Below, in pieces: positions 43,118-45,374 of a DNA stretch of 45,374 nucleotides. Under the pieces are notes generated by a model. The model had not been told where the DNA came from. It was given only the letters and a program-made list of their open reading frames with translations, and did not search any database. The position numbers and the translations under genes were made by a program. The stretch's first letter is position 1. Each line of letters starts with the position of its first letter. This DNA comes from Planctomycetota bacterium (GTDB taxonomy: Bacteria; Planctomycetota; Planctomycetia; JALXBF01), in the NCBI GenBank assembly GCA_026981825.1, contig JALSID010000379.1, forward strand, positions 1-45,374, read 5' to 3'.

Positions 43118-45374
43118 ATGATGCGTATGCGCACCGTTCCGTTGTTGGTAGCGGCGTGCCTGGCTACGACGGTTGTCAGCGGGTTCCGGTCGGTTAGTGG
43201 TGCGGACGGTGAGAAAGTCAGCCAGATCAGGATCGTACCGGGCGAGATTTCCCTTCACGGTCCTCGGGTGCAGCAGAAGGTGGTCGTGATGGGAGTGCGC
43301 CCGGACGGCTCAGAGATTCAACTGGCGGAGGAGGTCGAGCTGAGGGTCGAGGACCCGGGGATTGTCGGGATCATGGAAGGGGGCATTCTGAAGCCGCACC
43401 GCGAGGGGCAGACGAAGCTGGTTGCGCGGTTTCACGGATTGGAGGCAACGGCGCCGGTCACCGTCGCTCGTCTCACCGACGACGTGATCGACTTCCGCCG
43501 CGACGTATTGCCCGTTCTCAGCAAGGCTGGCTGCAATATCACGGGTTGCCACGGTTCACCCCGCGGCAAGAACGGATTCCGCTTGTCGCTCTTCGGGGCA
43601 GAACCGAAGGCAGATGCGGTGGCATTGTCCCGCGATCGCATGTCCCGGTTGATTAACCCGGTAGAGCCGAGCAGAAGCTTGTATCTGCTTAAGGCCACCG
43701 CCACGATCGCCCACGGCGGTGGCAAGCGGATCGACAAGGACTCCGACGGATACCGGCTCCTGGTCGAGTGGATTCGCAACGGTGCGCCTACGGAACGGCA
43801 GATCGACGTGGAGCTGGAGAAGATCACCGTTTATCCGAGCGAGTTCGTCTGCTCCTCTGGCCAGCGCCAGCAGATCCTTGTCACCGCACATTACAGCGAC
43901 GGCTCGGTACGCGACGTGACCCACCTGGCCACCTATCGAAGCACAGAAACCGGCATAGCCACGGTGGATGCAAACGGTGTGGTGGAGACGGTGGGCACCG
44001 GTGAAGCGGTGATTGTGATTGGCTACGCCGGCCAGTTCGCAACCAGCCGATTCGTGATCCCCCAACAACTTCCTGTGCCCTTTCCGGACATACAGCCGAA
44101 CAACAAAATCGACGAGCTCGTGTTCGCAAAGCTCCGCAAGCTCAACATCCCCCCGTCGGATCTCGCCTCCGATGAGATGTTCCTCCGCCGGGTTTATCTG
44201 GACACGATCGGAACCCTTCCCACACCCGATGAAGTACGCCAGTTCCTCTCCGATCCTTCTCCCGATAAACGCGCGAAAGTGATTGAGTCGCTTCTGTCGC
44301 GCGAGGAGTTCGTCGACTTTTGGACGCTGAAATGGTGTGACCTCCTGCGGGTGAAGCCAGAGTTTCCGATTCAGCTCTGGCCAAAGGGGGTAGCTAGCTT
44401 CTATCGCTGGATCCGCACCAGCATCGCTCAGAACAAGCCCTACGACCAGTTCGTACGCGAGTTGCTTACGGCGTCGGGATCAGCCTACCGCAACGGTGCC
44501 GCGAACTACTACCGGGCTACCAGCATGCGTGATCCCCAGGGATGGGCAGAGATGACCGCCACTACGTTCCTTGGTGTCCGGATCGATTGCGCCCACTGCC
44601 ACAGCCACCCATTTGAGGCGTGGACCTGGGACGACAACCTCGGCCTTGCCGCATTCTTCCAGGTGCGGATGAAGAGAACACGAGAATGGGGGGAAGACGT
44701 GGTCTACTGGGATCCCGGTGTCCGCGTGCGTCATCCGAAAACGGGGGCAGTGGTTCGTCCCAAGTTCCTTGGCGGTGCTGAACCCGAGATTCCCGAGGGC
44801 GTTGATCCGAGGCAGGTTCTCGCCGACTGGTTGACTTCTCCGGAGAACCCATGGTTTGCGCGGGCCATTGTGAATCGCATCTGGTACTGGCTGATGGGAC
44901 GGGGGATTGTCCATGAACCGGACGACTTCCGGGTGACGAACCCGCCCGAGAATCCCGAGCTGCTGGACTACCTGGCTGAGGAGCTGATCCAGCATAATTG
45001 GGACCTGAAACACATTTACCGGCTGATCCTGAACTCCAAGGTGTACCAGCTCTCCAGTGTGCCCAACAAATGGAACGCTCACGATACCGTCCACTTCTCC
45101 CACTTCCCAATCAAACGGTTGACGGCTGAGCAGATGCTGGATGCCATCTCCCAGGTCTGCGAGGCTCCGGAACGCTTCCCCGGGATGCCGCCCGGGATGC
45201 GAGCGATCCAGTTGCCCCACAACCAGGTGCGCTCCGAGTTCCTGGATCTCTTTGGGCGCCCGGCGCGTGACGTCACCTGCGAATGCGAGCGGAACCAGGA
45301 CACGTCCATGTCGCAGGCGCTCTATCTGGTGAACACGAACCACATGGAGGGAAAGCTGCGCAGCGGTACCCGGA
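43118..45374 (+). CDS. DUF1549/DUF1553 protein with BIG2-like and cytochrome-like motifs (3' end cut by window)
   Basis: An open frame from ATG 43118 (GGAG 7 bp upstream) to the window edge gives about 752 residues. It starts MMRMRTVPLLVAACLATTVV, a signal peptide. Residues about 35-115 are a BIG2-like beta domain. Then comes DFRRDVLPVLSKAGCNITGCHG, with a C-NITG-CH (C-X4-CH) haem-like motif at about 140, and a second BIG2-like stretch (VTAHYSDGSVRDVTHLATY). DUF1549 follows (about 335-540) with C-AH-CHSHPF, then DUF1553 (NPWFARAIVNRIWYWLMGRG onward). It is a shorter relative of the 35939-41104 protein, lacking the PSCyt1 and WD40 parts. A DUF1501 partner would be expected just beyond the right edge. 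Conserved LTAEQMLDAISQVCEAPE and TCECERNQDTSMSQALYLVN are visible near the cut. Confidence 0.93.
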   Translation, partial: MMRMRTVPLLVAACLATTVVSGFRSVSGADGEKVSQIRIVPGEISLHGPRVQQKVVVMGVRPDGSEIQLAEEVELRVEDPGIVGIMEGGILKPHREGQTKLVARFHGLEATAPVTVARLTDDVIDFRRDVLPVLSKAGCNITGCHGSPRGKNGFRLSLFGAEPKADAVALSRDRMSRLINPVEPSRSLYLLKATATIAHGGGKRIDKDSDGYRLLVEWIRNGAPTERQIDVELEKITVYPSEFVCSSGQRQQILVTAHYSDGSVRDVTHLATYRSTETGIATVDANGVVETVGTGEAVIVIGYAGQFATSRFVIPQQLPVPFPDIQPNNKIDELVFAKLRKLNIPPSDLASDEMFLRRVYLDTIGTLPTPDEVRQFLSDPSPDKRAKVIESLLSREEFVDFWTLKWCDLLRVKPEFPIQLWPKGVASFYRWIRTSIAQNKPYDQFVRELLTASGSAYRNGAANYYRATSMRDPQGWAEMTATTFLGVRIDCAHCHSHPFEAWTWDDNLGLAAFFQVRMKRTREWGEDVVYWDPGVRVRHPKTGAVVRPKFLGGAEPEIPEGVDPRQVLADWLTSPENPWFARAIVNRIWYWLMGRGIVHEPDDFRVTNPPENPELLDYLAEELIQHNWDLKHIYRLILNSKVYQLSSVPNKWNAHDTVHFSHFPIKRLTAEQMLDAISQVCEAPERFPGMPPGMRAIQLPHNQVRSEFLDLFGRPARDVTCECERNQDTSMSQALYLVNTNHMEGKLRSGTR

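Overview
The window is GC-rich bacterial chromosome that reads as a planctomycete. The evidence is the PVC-type membrane-bound dehydrogenase with a C-terminal CXXCH, two large DUF1549/DUF1553 proteins with planctomycete cytochrome-type motifs, a DUF1501 partner with a twin-arginine signal, a DUF1559 (pseudopilin-like) segment inside a giant protein, and very long secreted or membrane proteins. The genus cannot be fixed from the sequence alone.

Layout. 1-157 (-) is the start of a dual-specificity-phosphatase-like gene that runs off the left edge. 349-3507 (-) is the PVC dehydrogenase/HEAT/cytochrome protein. 3639-11540 (-) and 11537-14851 (-) overlap by ATGA and encode a 2633-residue and a 1104-residue membrane-anchored beta-rich protein; the large one looks like two fused copies of the smaller one. 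15574-17127 (-) is a YihY/BrkB membrane protein, divergent from a membrane-anchored PP2C phosphatase at 17202-18515 (+). 18738-21789 (+) is an overlapping histidine kinase and sigma-54 response regulator pair with a good sigma-70-type promoter.

22342-25628 (+) is the accessory island. It holds a reverse transcriptase, Cas1 and Cas2 in a tight operon, flanked on both sides by about 0.5 kb without genes. No CRISPR array, effector or Cas6 is visible anywhere in the 45 kb. The module therefore looks like a stand-alone RNA-capable spacer-acquisition unit, or one that works in trans with a distant locus.

Downstream, 26172-27671 (+) is a GT39-like membrane glycosyltransferase. It converges on a Tat-exported hydroxypyruvate-isomerase-like TIM barrel (28057-28971, -) and undecaprenyl-diphosphatase UppP (29159-29938, -). 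A plus-strand housekeeping run follows with overlapping or close genes: riboflavin synthase, RsmA/KsgA, TadA, an MFS transporter and a degenerate protein kinase (30179-34538). Then come a DksA/TraR zinc-finger protein with a lysine-rich head and acidic tail (34870-35529) and tRNA-Ser(CGA) at 35627-35715.

The right end holds the planctomycete surface/cytochrome cassette: a 1721-residue PSCyt1-WD40-DUF1549-DUF1553 protein (35939-41104), its DUF1501 partner (41203-42663), a clear intrinsic terminator, a strong promoter, and a second DUF1549/DUF1553 gene cut by the right edge (43118 onward).

The most interesting items are the effector-less RT-Cas1-Cas2 module with unusual C-terminal extensions on RT and Cas2, the triplicated/fused giant beta-module proteins, the degenerate kinase, and the DksA protein with a histone-H1-like head.
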